Shown piece after piece: positions 11,940 through 23,053 of a stretch of DNA of 64,000 bases (position 1 is its first letter; every line of letters starts with the position of its first letter). This stretch comes from Guadua angustifolia (taxonomy: Eukaryota > Streptophyta > Magnoliopsida > Poales > Poaceae). The position numbers were made by a program, and so were the translations under genes. Where the stretch lies: assembly GCA_036346375.1 (NCBI GenBank), contig CM070520.1:18328852-18392851 (forward strand), written 5' to 3'. The notes under the pieces were generated by a model, which searched no databases, had not been told where the DNA came from, and saw only the letters and a program-made list of their open reading frames with translations.

Positions 11940-12104
11940 GAAGAGCTACCGCAAAGATCCGAGCAACGCTATGCTGGGACGAGGATCTTTGCGCGAAGAG
12001 CTACCGCAAGATCTCGAAACAACGCTATGCTGACGAGGATCTTTGCGGCGAAGAGCTACCGCAGCATCCAAGCAACGCTTGCTCGAGGACGAGGATCTTT
12101 GCCC
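11940..12104. repeat. Three tandem copies of a 55-bp hairpin-forming unit
   Basis: Units start at 11940, 11995 and 12050, each GAAGAGCTACCGCA followed by an inverted pair AAGATC ... GATCTT and an internal GCAACGCT word. The copies are 80-90 percent alike by eye. The array lies between the 3' LTR and the TATA box of the antisense gene, the place for an upstream regulatory element; that role is inferred. Confidence 0.85.
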
Positions 12105-12281
12105 ATGGATTGATCCTGGTCAACATCTTGAAGTTGCGATGGTTCCTTCTCAGCGAAGCTTTCCTGGTGCGACTCTGACAGCTTTTTGGGGAATCGCGCC
12201 ACATGGCGGTTTCGAACCGAGCCACCACGTTGCTATTATCGGCACGAGGGACGGTTTTCCCGCCCGTTCGACTTTTCCGCC

Positions 12282-12290
12282 TATAAATAT
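12282..12290 (+). promoter_or_regulatory. TATA box of the antisense gene
   Basis: TATAAATAT lies 123 bp upstream of the ATG at 12413, preceded by GC-rich sequence and followed by a leader without ATG. Spacing and strand suit the plus-strand gene and not the retrotransposon itself. Confidence 0.6.
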
Positions 12291-12412
12291 CAGGCGGGAA
12301 CGGTTCCCGAAAACCTTTTCTTCTTCCCACAATTCGCAATTAAACTTGAAAAAGCGCCTCATCCTTCGAACTTCCTTCCGCCGCCCCGCCAACCTTTCTC
12401 CCAATTCCCTCC

Positions 12413-15179
12413 ATGGTGAAGTTTGGCGTGAGCAAGGCCACCGCGGAGAGGCTTTGGGTGCTCCAGAACTTTGGGTACCTCGGCGTCGGTACCTGGCGGC
12501 TTCCGGCCGGCGAGGCGGCGCCGGCGCCAGCCAACGACAAGATAGTTGCGTGCGAGCTGTACGTCACCAACGGTTTTCGGATGCCCGAGAGCGAATTCCT
12601 GGAGACCGTGCTCCTAAACTGTGAGTGCGAGCTCGTCCATCTGAATCCCAACTCCATCCTTGTCTTGACGATCTTCGCCCATCTGTGCGAGGGCTTTGTG
12701 GGCGTCCTTCCCACGCCGAGTCTTTTCTTTCATTTCTATTCCTTGTTCCGTACCGAGGGCACCTCCTCGCTCGGCTCCCAGATTTCCGCCTCGAACGCCC
12801 GCTTCAGACGACTACCCCCTTCTCCCTCAAGGATTCCGTGGCCGGATGGGCCGAAAACTGGTTCTATCTGCGGAAGGCGGAGGGGAACAACTTGCGCTAC
12901 ACCGGGACAGCGGCGCGCCTCTTCGAGATGCCGCGCCCGGCCGTTGCACCTGAGGAGGAGCGGACGCTGCAGATGATCGGCGAGCTCACGCAGATGGGGC
13001 TCACCGGCCGGGACATTGCTCGAGACTTCCTCCGGAACAGGGTGTCCCCTCTGAGGAGGAGGGAGCACCCGTTTTTCCAGATCACCGGATGGGACGACCT
13101 GACCCGGGAGGGCACTACCTGTAAGTTCCATGATTTTGAAGAGATCTTATCTTGCTTCTGCTGCTCTGGGTCCGTGCTGACTTCGTTTGCTGGCTCGAAA
13201 CAGCCCCGGACTTCGACTGGACGGAGAAGAGGGTGGCCGAACTGTTCGATACCCTCAAGGGCAAGGAGCTCGAGCGCAAGCGGTAGGTCCCGAGCAACGT
13301 GCTCGAGCGGGGCGAAGTGGTAAGTTGCTTCATGGTTCGTGCCCGGGGGAGAACATCCTGAGCACTTCTGATGTCTTCTTTGTGCACTGCCGCAGGAGAA
13401 GCTCGCTTTGACTCGGTCAGGTCAAGCGCTTGCGCCCTCGGCGGCAAGGAAGTGCTTATCCCCGCCTCCCGGGCCAAGGGCTCAAGGAGCAAGAGGAGTG
13501 CCCCGCTGCCGACGACCACTCGGGCGTCGAAGAGGCAGGCGGGCGCGTCTAAGGACCGGCCGGCGCCCCACAAGGAGTATGCCGACCGAAAAGAGGAGGT
13601 AAGCCGTTTGAGGATCTGGCTGAAGAACTTTAGTCTGAGGGCTCAGGTGGAGCAAATCGAGGAGGAGGGAAGACTGATCGGAGGGATGGTGCAGGCCGAG
13701 CGAGAGGCACTGAAGAGGGAGCTCGCAAAAATGAAGGCCGAAGTCGAGCAGGCCAAGAAAGATCGGGCCCTTGCGATCGCCAACCTAGAAGCGCATCACC
13801 CCACGACCAAGCGCGAAAGCTCGGGGGGGGCGCTGGTCAAGATCGACATGGAGAAGGCCAATCCCCGCCTGGCTAGGATCACCCAGGCCGCAGAAAAGAA
13901 GGCCGAGATGGTGCTTGCGGCGGCGGCGGACCCACCCGCCGGCGGTGACGAAGGCTCGGGCGAAGGTGAGCCTCAAGCTTTTCCTGCTCTTGCTTTTTAC
14001 TTTGCGCACCCGGGCTGACCCCACTCCTTTGACGTGGGCGGCACAACTCGTAGGCCTCCCCCGAGCATCCGCAAAATGCTTGACGAACTTCTCGATCTTG
14101 TCGTAGAGAGGGAGGTCGCCCGTATTGCCGATATTGTAATGGCGGAAGGCGTCGCGGCAGTTGACGCCCTCGTCGCCGACGACCAAGGCGTGGCGGACCC
14201 TACCCCGGAGGAGGTGGGTCCTCGGGTTGAGCTCCCTACTCTTCCCAGCACGGAGGGCGTAGGAGGAGAGGAGGGGGTCGACCTCGAGGCCCTGGGCGGA
14301 AAGACTACCCAGGGAGACTTGAGATCCCCGGGTGTACCGCATGCCCGGGACGAAGGCGCGAGGTCCCCGAGCGAACAGCGTTCTCGGGATGAGACACCGC
14401 CCACCCCGAGCGAACCGCATGCTCGGGCGGATGCTTTACCCCCGAGCGAACAACATGCTCAGGCGGATAGTGAGAACACTCTGAGCGGGAGCGCCGCTCA
14501 CGAGTGGGGCTTGGTACCCCGGGGCGAACTTCATGCCCAGGGGGAGGATTCTTCATCCTCGACCAACCCACCCTTCTGGAAGGGCCCAGAGGAAACGCGG
14601 AGCCCCCTGCCGAAGCTGGCAGATTTTCCGAAGAGGGAGGTCACCGAGCGCTTCCGAAGTGACCTCCGCGCGTGCCTTGATCAGGTGAGGATGTTTCTTT
14701 CGCCCTCGTCGTGGTTCCCCTTCTTAGCGTCTTTGGGATGGTGTTTGAAACTTTCTGGATCGCAGGTCCTTGAAAAGGCCATGGAGGGCTTCGATGTAGC
14801 AATGGAGGTCCCTGAGGCCACGGTCCAGCTGCTGACCGACCACGAGGCCCGCCTGGCGGAGGCTGAGCAGTCGCTGGCCGATTTCAAGCTCAGAGACAGG
14901 CTGCTCGTGCTTAGATGCCGCCAGGCGGAGAAGGACGTTTCCCAAGGTAGGGAGAGGATCCTCGAGCTCGAGCAAGAGCTTGAGCGAGAAAGGTCATGCT
15001 CCCGCCAGGCCCAGGAAGGCGCCGCCGCTGAGAAAGAGAAGATCCACACGCTCGAGCAGGAGCTTGAGCGGGAAAAGAAGCGGTCCCTTGACGCCGGAGA
15101 GAAGGCCCTCAGGCTCGAACAAGAGCTCGACGCGATGAAGCAGCACTCCGGCGCCCTTGAGGCGAAGGTGGCGAGCTAG
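12413..15179 (+). CDS. Antisense extra gene of the Tat element, Transposase_28-like, coiled coil
   Basis: Coding runs opposite to gag-pol. The first exon (ATG 12413) has the hallmarks of the plant 'putative gypsy-type transposon' domain (Pfam Transposase_28): WVLQNFGYLGVGTWRLP, FLETVLLNCECELVHLNPNS, FAHLCEGFVGVLP. After a frame change near 12780 it continues with SVAGWAENWFYLRKAEGNN and MGLTGRDIARDFLRNRVSPL. Small GT-AG introns fit at 13121-13203, 13320-13395, 13966-14053 and 14685-14765. The next part is acidic and Pro/Ser-rich with repeated PSEQHARAD words (about 14370-14465). The C-terminus is a long heptad-type coiled coil (LELEQELERERSCSRQ). The stop is at 15177-15179; related coding in another frame follows, so the end is probably damaged. 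Its function is unknown. The domain name reflects its occurrence in elements, not shown transposase activity. Confidence 0.65.
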
Positions 15180-16370
15180 GGCGGCAGCGAAGCGCCGCCG
15201 ACCTCATGAAGCAAGGAATGAAGAGGTCGAGCAGCTCATGAAGAAGCCCTTGGTCGCGGGCCGCTGAAGATCGATAAAGAGGCCAAGATTGATGAGCTGA
15301 GGCAGAAGCTATCCGCGGCCCTCAAGGGAGCGACGCTCGGTGCGTAGGAGATTAGTTCCTTTTTCTTTTTCTTCGGCGATTTTTTGATGGCCTTTGATGT
15401 CGCCGGTGGGGCATGTAACTATTTTTTGCTTAAGGGTTGCTTCCGGTGCAGTGCTTCTTTTGTCCTTGCCCGGCTTTTTCCTGTAAACAAAAACCACGAG
15501 GCGAACAGCAAGAAGTACGTTGGTCGTAGGTTAGAACGACACTTGGGCGACGCTAGCCCGGAATGCGCAACATAACGATAACGCGTCTTTTAAGAAAGAA
15601 GCAACGTTACGCTAATAAGATAGGACGAAGTACTTGGTCGAGATTTTTGAAACGATGCCAGGGTGGCAACCCGCTCTCCCCTTAGCCCCCGCTGCGAACG
15701 AGGGTCGTGCGCATATGATGCGAGCACAGGCTTGCTTGCAGGAGAGTTGGGAAAGATTGCCCCCCCCGACCAAGGTATTGGCCATTCCGAGGAGCGAAAG
15801 TGGTTTTGGTCGGGGAGAAGAAGGAATAAGGTCGAGGCTTTCTTGACGCTTGAGACGCAAACCCTTTGCCCGAGTTGTGAGTATGGTCGTAAGCAAGGGA
15901 AGACGCGCGTTTGTCCGACCGGGTGCGCGACGACCGAACCTGTGCGCGGAAGTAAACCTCGGGGCCGACCAAGGGCTGTCAGATCGACTTGTATCGCGCA
16001 ATAAGAGCTATCATGACCAAGGTCGGCTTATAGAGACCGAAGCCCCCTGGTGGCGAGTTTTACTGGTGGGGTGTTGGTCGTGGCACCTTGTGCGGGTGCG
16101 CGCGCGCGGCCCGAGCTTTAGTTTGGAAAAGATTTTTGGTAACAAATGGCACCCCCCGCACTTGCTTTGCTACCAAGATCATGAAAGAGACGAAAAGTAT
16201 GCCCTTGCGCGAGACTGAGCCGGCTTACCAAAAGGCAGTGACCTTATATATGTATTCGCAACGTCTTGGGGAAAAAAGGCATTTGCGTGAGCGTAGCGAA
16301 AGTGCCACTTTCCTTTAAAAGGAAAGAGAGGAAACAGATGTATATACAAAGCGCAAAATAGAGCATGAAT
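15180..16370. other. Spacer between antisense gene and integrase
   Basis: To about 15345 there is a frame-shifted continuation of the coiled-coil coding. From there to 16370 I recognise no protein on either strand. T-rich sequence at 15357-15380 may belong to the 3' end of the antisense transcript. Integrase coding of the opposite strand ends at 16371, so the two genes converge on this spacer. Confidence 0.5.
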
Positions 16371-17593
16371 TTAGACAAAGAACTTGCGCAACTGGTCGAT
16401 GTTCCACGAGCTCGCGAGAACGCGACCGTCTCCTCGCGCAAGGCGGACAGCCCCCGGGCGTGCTATCGAGATGACCGTGAATGGGCCTCCCCACCTGGGG
16501 GAGAGCTTGTTGGCCTTCGACAAATCCTGGATTCGACGAAGGACGAGGTCGCCGACCTGCAGGGCACGTGGCCGGATTAACTTGGCCGCGTGCCTGCGAA
16601 GAGCTTGCTGGTAGACGGCGGATCGGAGCAACGCCCTCACACGCGCCTCCTCAGCGAGGTCGAGGTCGAGGCGACGCTCGCGACTTTGATGGATACTGTC
16701 GGCCAAATGAACCCTTGGGGATCCGAGCATGATTTCGGCGGGTAGGACGGCCTCGGCACCGTAGACGAGCTAGAAGGGCGTTTCGCCCGTGGCGTGGCTC
16801 GCTGTGGTGCGCACAGACCAGAGGACGGAAGGAAGCTCGTCCACCCATGACCCGCCGTGCCGGGAGAGGTCTTTGAAGACCCTTTTCTTGATTCCTTGAA
16901 GAATTTGGCCATTTGCACGCTCAGCTGCTCCGTTGCTCTGTGGATGAGCTACAGAGGCGAAGCAGACCTTTGTTCCGATGTCCTCGCAGTAGGCTTGGAA
17001 CAGTTCGCTGGTGAACTGAGTGCCATTGTCTGTGATGAGGCGATTGGGGATCCCAAAACGCGTCACCACATTGCTGCGAAAAATCTCTTGGCTGCTTGAG
17101 CCGAGATGGTTGATACAGGCTCAGCCTCGATCCACTTAGAGAAAGTTTCGATGGCGACGAGCAAGTACTTACAACCCTTTCGACCGCGGGGGAAAGGCCC
17201 GAGAATGTCAGCCCCCCAGGTCGAGAATGGCCACGAGAGTGGGATGGTCTGCAGCTGCAGACTGCTGGTGGTGGGCCTTATGGGCGTGAAATCGCACGCC
17301 CGAAGTCGCCACGAGCCGAAAGGCCGTCTAGAGCTGTCGGCCAATAGTATCCCAGGCGGAATGCTTTGCTTACGAAGTCCCGAAAGGACGAGTGAGCCCC
17401 GCACATGCCCTCGTGGATATCTTTGAGAAGGAAATTGCCCTCTTCTCGGGATATACATTTGGAGAGGACTCAAGTGCCCTTTGCAAGATAGGGCGCCGAC
17501 CAGCTTTGTAGGCGAGGAGCGCCTTGTAAGCGAGAACGCTGCTACGCTTCCTCGGCAAAGGTCCGTGGGCAAGATATTGACGAATGGCGCCAT
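16371..17593 (-). pseudogene. Integrase of the Tat element, frameshifted
   Basis: The minus strand shows the integrase core in pieces. WPFSTWGADILGPFPRGRKG carries the first catalytic Asp and is followed by LLVAIETFSKWIEAEP. RLITDNGTQFTSELFQAYC carries the second Asp. NGAAERANGQ carries the catalytic Glu. The C-terminal module KLSPRWGGPFTVISI ... WNIDQLRKFF is typical of Tat and has no chromodomain. The D-D-E triad is intact, but the reading frame changes near 17065 and near 16770, so no full protein is made. Integrase inserts the cDNA copy into the host chromosome. Confidence 0.85.
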
Positions 17594-19457
17594 CCAATCT
17601 GCACCTTGCTCGAGGAAGGAGATGTGACCGCAAGATCTCGGTGCCTCCTCTACAGAGGGAACGGAGGGCTTTCTCAGATGTTTCTACTGGCGCCCGGTAT
17701 GGCATCTGGGGTTGCCTCTTCTACAGAGGAATGGAGGGCTTGTGCAGATGCTCAACAAGCACCCCGAGGGCGGGCATCTGCGAGAACCGACTTTGGAAAG
17801 ATAGTCGGCCAGGAATTGTCCTTCCCGGGATGTAGAGTACTTCAAATTTCTAAAGCATACTCCATCTTCCTCACTTCAACCAAGTAAAGTGCCATTGAGT
17901 GATCGGAACAATGATACTCCTTGTTGACTTGGTTGACGCACCACCGCGAATCGCCTTTCATTAGTTAGTTGCCGGACTCGGCGCGCTTGGACGCCGGAGC
18001 CCACCAAGAGGTTTCATACTCCGCCGCGTTGTTTGTCGCGCGGTGTAATGGATAACGATGGAGCCGATCCTTGAGGGGACACTAGTACAACGCTAGCCCC
18101 GAGCGCTCAAAGCTCGGAGCCGTCGGCACATGGTTCAATGCCGCCCCGAGATTCTTGAGACTTAGCGGCGGGCTGGGCGGGATTCGTCCATTCCGCTACG
18201 AAGTCTGCCAAGATCTGGGACTTAATTGCCATGCGGGCAGAGAAGTGTATGTCGAACTCTGCGAGTTCCATGGCCCACTTCGCTGTCCGGCCGCTGGCGT
18301 CCGGATTCCTTAGGATCTCCCTAAGCGGAAAGCTGGTCAGAATGACGAGCTTGTGGGCTTGGAAGTAGTGACGTAACTTCCTGGAAGCCATGAGCAGCGA
18401 GTACAGAAGTTTCTGGACCTCAGGGTAACGCTCCTTTGGTCCATGCAACACTTCACGACGAGTATATCGACGTTCGTCCTTCTTCGCTCTACCGCCAAAG
18501 ACCGTGCTTACGGCGTGGGGTGTCGCTGCGAGGTAAAGTAGGAGTGGCTCCCCCGACCTTGGAGTGGCCAGGATCGGGGGGCTGGACAGGTACTGCTTTA
18601 GCTCCTCAAAGGAGCGGTTAGCCTCCACTGTCCAGACGAAGCCCTTGTGCCTGCGGAGTGCCTTAAAGAAAGGCAGGCCGCACTCACCTGACCGGGAAAT
18701 GAAGCGACTCAAGGTCGCCATGCGTCCGGTCAGGGTCTGGACTTCCTTCACGGAGCCCAGGGGGCGCAGCCTCTCAATGGCCTCGATTTTCTCCGGGTTA
18801 GCACCGATGCCCTGCGGCCCGATGAGGTACCCGAGTACTTTACCAGCTTTTACCCCAAAAACGTATTTCTCGGGATTAAGCTTTATTCTATATCTACGGA
18901 GATTACAAAAGGTCTCCTCGAGGTCGGATACATGGCCCGAGGGGAGCTTACTCTTAACTACAATATCATCTACATATACCTCCAGGTTTCGGCCTATCTG
19001 ATCCTGGAAAGTCTTCTGCATCAAGCGCTGGAAGGTCGCCCCGGTGTTCCGCAAACCGAAGGGCATGGTCGTAGCGTAACGTCTTTGAACGGGTTATGAA
19101 GGAAGTCTTCTCCTCGCCCCCGGGAACAAGCTAATCTGGTGGTAGCCCGAGTAGGCGCCCAAAAGCTCATGACTCAGACTCGCCATTGCGTCCGACCACC
19201 GGTCAATGCGTGGCAAGCAGAAGTTGTCCTTCGGCAGGCGACGCTTAAGCGGTGTGGTCGACACACATGCGCCACTTGCCGCCTTCTTCTTGACGATGAC
19301 CGGGTTTGCCGGCCACTCCGAGTGGATCGACCTCCGGACGGCCGGCCTTAAGGAGCTTGTCAAGTTCCTCCCTGATGATCGCTGTTTCTCCGGGAAAATC
19401 GCCGAGCTTCGACGACAGTGTCTTTTGTCGCCGGTCAGCAGCTAGCTTCGTGCTCAA
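17594..19457 (-). pseudogene. Reverse transcriptase and RNase H of the Tat element, frameshifted
   Basis: The longest intact piece (19066-18107, minus) starts MPFGLRNTGATFQRLMQKTF and has the polymerase motif YVDDIVVKSK. It continues through the connection domain (FISRSGECGLPFFKALRR) to RNase H-proximal sequence (LREILRNPDASGRTAKW, FVAEWTNPAQ). Upstream, 19457-19070 shows GGKWRMCVDHTA, PKDNFCLPRIDRW and ELLGAYSGYHQI in different frames, with indels. The RNase H remnant at 17594-18106 is badly broken. The enzyme copies element RNA to DNA and removes the RNA strand. Confidence 0.85.
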
Positions 19458-19542
19458 TCACTTCCTTGGGACTCGGGCATGTCGGACGGTTCCCGGCGAA
19501 CACGTCCGCTGCTCTCCGGAGGAAAGTGATGAGCTCGAGTTC

Positions 19543-20442
19543 CTATTTGGGATCTAAGGAGGATCCCAGATAGAGGACCTTGGTCGGGTCAGCCTCATGA
19601 AGAGGGACCGCCTTGGTTTCTCCTCCGGGCTGGAGGGTAACTTTTGGCCGAGAGTGCGTTGGCGCTTGGTCGGGGCCACGCTGAGGCAGCTGCCTGACCA
19701 TATCGAGGGACTTCTCATCGCAGTTCAGGGCCGCCCGATGGTCGCCATTGATGGTGATGACGCCCTTCGGTCCGGGGACCTTCAGGCACTGGTAGGCGTG
19801 GTGCGTGGCGGCCATGAACTTGGAGAGGGCCGGCCTGCCAAGGATGGCGTTGTAGGCCGACTTAAAGTCCACGACTTCGAAGTTGACTAGCTCGATCCGG
19901 AAGTTCGCGATGTCCCCAAACGTCACAGGTAGGATGATCTGGCCCAGAGGCTTGATCGAGGTGCCGGGGACGATTCCGAAGAACGGGACCGCCATGCTCT
20001 TGATTCTGGAACGAGGGACTTGCATCTCGTCCAAGACCGTAACAGATATGATGTCCAAGGAGCTCCCGCTGTCGACGAGGACCCGACCGACCTTGGCGTT
20101 GTTGACAGTTGGGCTCACGACCAGTGGGAGCTTCTGGGGTTTAGTCATTCCAAGGGGACAATCCCCCTTGGAGAAAGTGATGGGCTGTTCGGACCACCTG
20201 AGCTGCTGCACGGGTGGCTTGCCTTGAGTGATGTGGCCAACCTCCCGCGCAGCCTCCTTCAGATCCCTGCGGGACTTGTAGGCCGAGGAGCCCCCAAATA
20301 TGACGGCTATGTGGTTTTGGGGCTCCTGGTAGTCCATGTCGTCGTCCGCGGGACCCTTACCCTTGCTGCTCTCTCCCTTGCCCGGGAGAGTCGGCATGGG
20401 GCCCTCGCCCTTGTAGAATTTCTCCAGGCGGTAAGCCCAGGT
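19543..20442 (-). pseudogene. Gag C-terminus and aspartic protease of the Tat element
   Basis: An open minus-strand frame (which opens further upstream, at 20661, out of frame with gag) encodes the linker GKGPADDDMDYQEPQNHIAV. The retropepsin follows: VGRVLVDSGSSLDIISVTVL holds the catalytic Asp-Ser-Gly, and YNAILGRPALSKFMAATHHA holds the Ile-Leu-Gly-Arg flap-side motif. This piece looks complete by itself, but it is separated from RT by damaged sequence at 19457-19543. Confidence 0.75.
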
Positions 20443-22301
20443 CCTACAATTGCGGAGGTCGTGGCCGGCCACTTGGTGGAGCGGGCGGCGGCCGCTGCAG
20501 GCGCCTCTCGCCGCGATCCCGCCACCGCGACCACAGTCCTCGGCCCCGATCATCGCGATCTTGGTCGTGGTCGTCTTGGTCGTGGCCATGGAGTGGCAGC
20601 CCGACCGCCACGACGGGTCGGGCAGCCCCGAGATCGGGCGGTGGTCCACTACCGCCACCATGTCCGTGCGTCGACTTCTTCTTCTTTTCTACGGAGCCTG
20701 AGGGTCTCTTGCTCGAGGGGCCCTCCAGGCCCGGCTGGGGCGGCAGCTTGCCCTCGTCGAGCGCCTTCTTCCATTGTACGGCTTCGTCGGCATTTGCATA
20801 GCGATCGGCCATGCGGAATAGCTCGTTGGCCATCAGGTCGGGGTGAATCTCTAGGTCTTGTGTGAAGCGAACGTCGCGGACCCCAAATTTAAAGGCCCGG
20901 ACGACCGCCTCATCCGAGATGCTCGGGATGGAGTTTCTCACCTTAATGAATCTCTGGACGAAGTCGCGCAGTGTTTCTTTGTCCGTCTGGATCAACCGCT
21001 CGAGGTCGCGCTCGTTGCCCGGGCGAGTATAACAGCTCTGGAAGTTTGCCCGGAGGGCCTCGGAGAGCTGTCTCCAGGAGCGGATAGACCCTTCTTTCTG
21101 GTTGAAGAGCCAAGTTCTGACGGAGCCGTCGAGAACCGTGGAGAGGTAGTTAGCCATGACCCCCTCGTCCCCGCCGGCCGCCAGAACGGCGGTGGAGTAA
21201 ATCGAGATGAACTCGTCGGGGTTCTGGGTCCCGTTGAACGCCGATGTGGCGGGCTTGAACTTGTTTCGGCCACTTCACGTCCGCGAGGAGGCCAAAAAGC
21301 TTCGGCATCCGAACGCCGGGCCGTCATGGCGACCCCTCCGGACATGGCGATCGTGGCGGCCGGGGCCCAGGCGGTCCTTCGCGCGCAAGGAGAGAAGAGA
21401 GAACACGCCGTCACACCGGCGCGACGATTGCGGATTTGAGGTGGAGCACAGGGAGTGCTCGCGGGTGGGCGAGGCATGCCCGCGGGCACACGAGGCAGTC
21501 CGGGAACCACTCCGAACGCCCTCGTGGTGCCGGTGCTGCTTCCTCCGATCCTCCCGAGCAGGACTTCGGGAGGCACTGACCGGGGAGTGGCGCTGATGGC
21601 CCCGGGAAACACTCCGGGGCCCTTGAAGGCCAGATGGTCCTGGGAGCCCTATGTCAACCGCGAGTTTTTCCAGGTTTTCGGCCACGAGAGCTCCCATGGC
21701 GGCGTGTCCGCTGGTTGGAGAAGTTCGAGGCCGCGACGCACCGCCGCCATGGTGCGGCGGCGCCGCGCTGAGGAGCGACGGGCGATTTGGAAGGCAGCGC
21801 ACATGCTCGGGAGCGGTATTGCCGAGATCTCGCGGCTCGTCTCGGCCCCGGCGCCGCCCCTCGCTACTGCCGGTGGTGGACGATCGCTGGTTCCGCCGGG
21901 ACAACTCGGGTCACCTCACCGCGTTTTGGTCGGTGAAGGGAGAGATCGCTGGAGATCGCCGCTTCCTTGGTCGCCTTCTTCCCGCCATGTAAACGCGGGA
22001 GCACCAGACCACGTGGATGACGCCAAGTGGTGTCGTACGCCATGGTCCCTTGGCTGAACTCGAGACGGTCGGGAATGTCCCGCCCGTCACGGAGGTCGCC
22101 ATGTTCTTCCTCGCGAACGAGGGTATCTGACTGCAAGCGGAGGAAACGCTCTCGCGCTGCAGCCACCGGGGAAAGACTCCCGGTCTCGGTGTGGCCTTCT
22201 GGGTCGGCCGCACCACCCACGCCATCACTGGCGTAGTATTCGTCGCCATCCTCCACGTCGTCGAAGACACAGAGGTCTTGATTGTCTTGTGAGTTCGGCA
22301 T
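20443..22301 (-). pseudogene. Gag of the Tat element
   Basis: The start is ATG 22301 (MPNSQDNQDLCVFDDVEDGD), 55 bases inside the 5' LTR. A long low-complexity acidic and basic region is broken by frame changes. The conserved core (21157-20660) reads MANYLSTVLDGSVRTWLFNQ, RQLSEALRANFQSCYTRPGN, KETLRDFVQRFIKVRNSIPS and FRMADRYANADEAVQWKKAL, then a Lys-rich stretch. This is the retrotransposon Gag fold. I see no clear zinc knuckle, which is not unusual after decay. Confidence 0.75.
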
Positions 22302-22337
22302 CCTCAGGGATTCCTCGCGGAAGGACTTCAGTCGGTC

Positions 22338-22353
22338 TCCACGGACTGCGCCA
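22338..22353 (-). other. Primer-binding site of the Tat element
   Basis: Minus-strand TGGCGCAGTCCGTGGA begins two bases inside the 5' LTR, where the tRNA primer should anneal. TGGCGC is a common start of gypsy primer sites; the tRNA is not identified. Confidence 0.55.
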
Positions 22354-22355
22354 GC

Positions 22356-23053
22356 TGTCGACGATTCGGGAACCGGTCCCTCGCCGAGCTTACTTGTTGA
22401 ATGAGGGATCAACCTAAGGCCCCTTTTCCGCGAGGGGTGAAGGTCCCGAGGCCCTACCGAGCTACGGACAAGGCGATTAGGGCAATCGCGGGCTACGAGG
22501 AGACCTTTTGATCCGTTCGGCCTCTCGTGGGGAGATAAAAGCCCTACGTCCAAGAATTACACCGATATGTAAAGATGGTTACAAATGTTGCGTACAAGTG
22601 TGAGTAAAAGTCTAGTGGAGCTAACCCAGCCAGGAGGAACCCTCAACCCTTCGCACGAGAGGGTATTTATAGGGGATTACAGGCGACAAATCATTTATTA
22701 CAGGGCGCTTCATCGTTTTGGACGCGTGCGTGATCAGAGCCGCGCCACCCGCCGGGCACCGCGCGACGTGGGTACAGCGGGCGTGTATTGCGGGCGCGCA
22801 GACCACGGGCGGCCCCGCAATTAATGTCGGACCCACCTTGGAGACCATGCCCGGCTTTTGGGTGAACTTCGAGGTGTCTTTGACGGGCCGAGTCGTAAGG
22901 TCGTTAACACCCGAGCAAGCATGCTCGGGGAGGAGAGCTTGATGAAAGTCAGAAGGTCGGCGGACCCTGCACACGGGCGGCGCCCGGGCTCGGACATGGT
23001 CGACGCCGGCCGGGCTTCGATGGTCGTTTATAGGCTATAACCAATCCCTGACA
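22356..23053 (-). repeat. 5' LTR of the Tat element
   Basis: This 698-bp LTR has the same termini as the left copy (TGTCGACG ... CTGACA on the plus strand). The minus-strand TATA box TATAAATA is at 22671-22664. It contains the palindrome CCGAGCAAGCATGCTCGGG at 22911-22929, as in the other LTR. Confidence 0.9.

Larger units (their letters stand above)
11171..23053 (-). mobile_element. Complete but decayed Tat-lineage Ty3/gypsy retrotransposon with antisense gene
   Basis: This 11.88-kb element is bounded by LTRs 11171-11866 and 22356-23053 and flanked by a perfect GGTAC TSD (11166-11170 and 23054-23058). Reading on the minus strand, the order is 5' LTR, primer-binding site, gag, protease, reverse transcriptase/RNase H, integrase, a ~1.2-kb spacer, an opposite-strand gene (12413-15179), a three-copy tandem repeat, polypurine region, 3' LTR. 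Integrase lies after RNase H, which defines Ty3/gypsy. There is no chromodomain; the C-terminus has the WGGPF and WNIDQLRKF motifs usual in Tat. Several frameshifts in pol and many LTR-LTR differences show it is old and not autonomous. Confidence 0.9.

Noticed and set aside
13785..14420. Minus-strand open frame of 211 codons overlapping the antisense gene
   Set aside because: It is the shadow of the GC-rich plus-strand coiled-coil and Pro/Ser-rich coding; it has no family signature and crosses the intron at 13966-14053.
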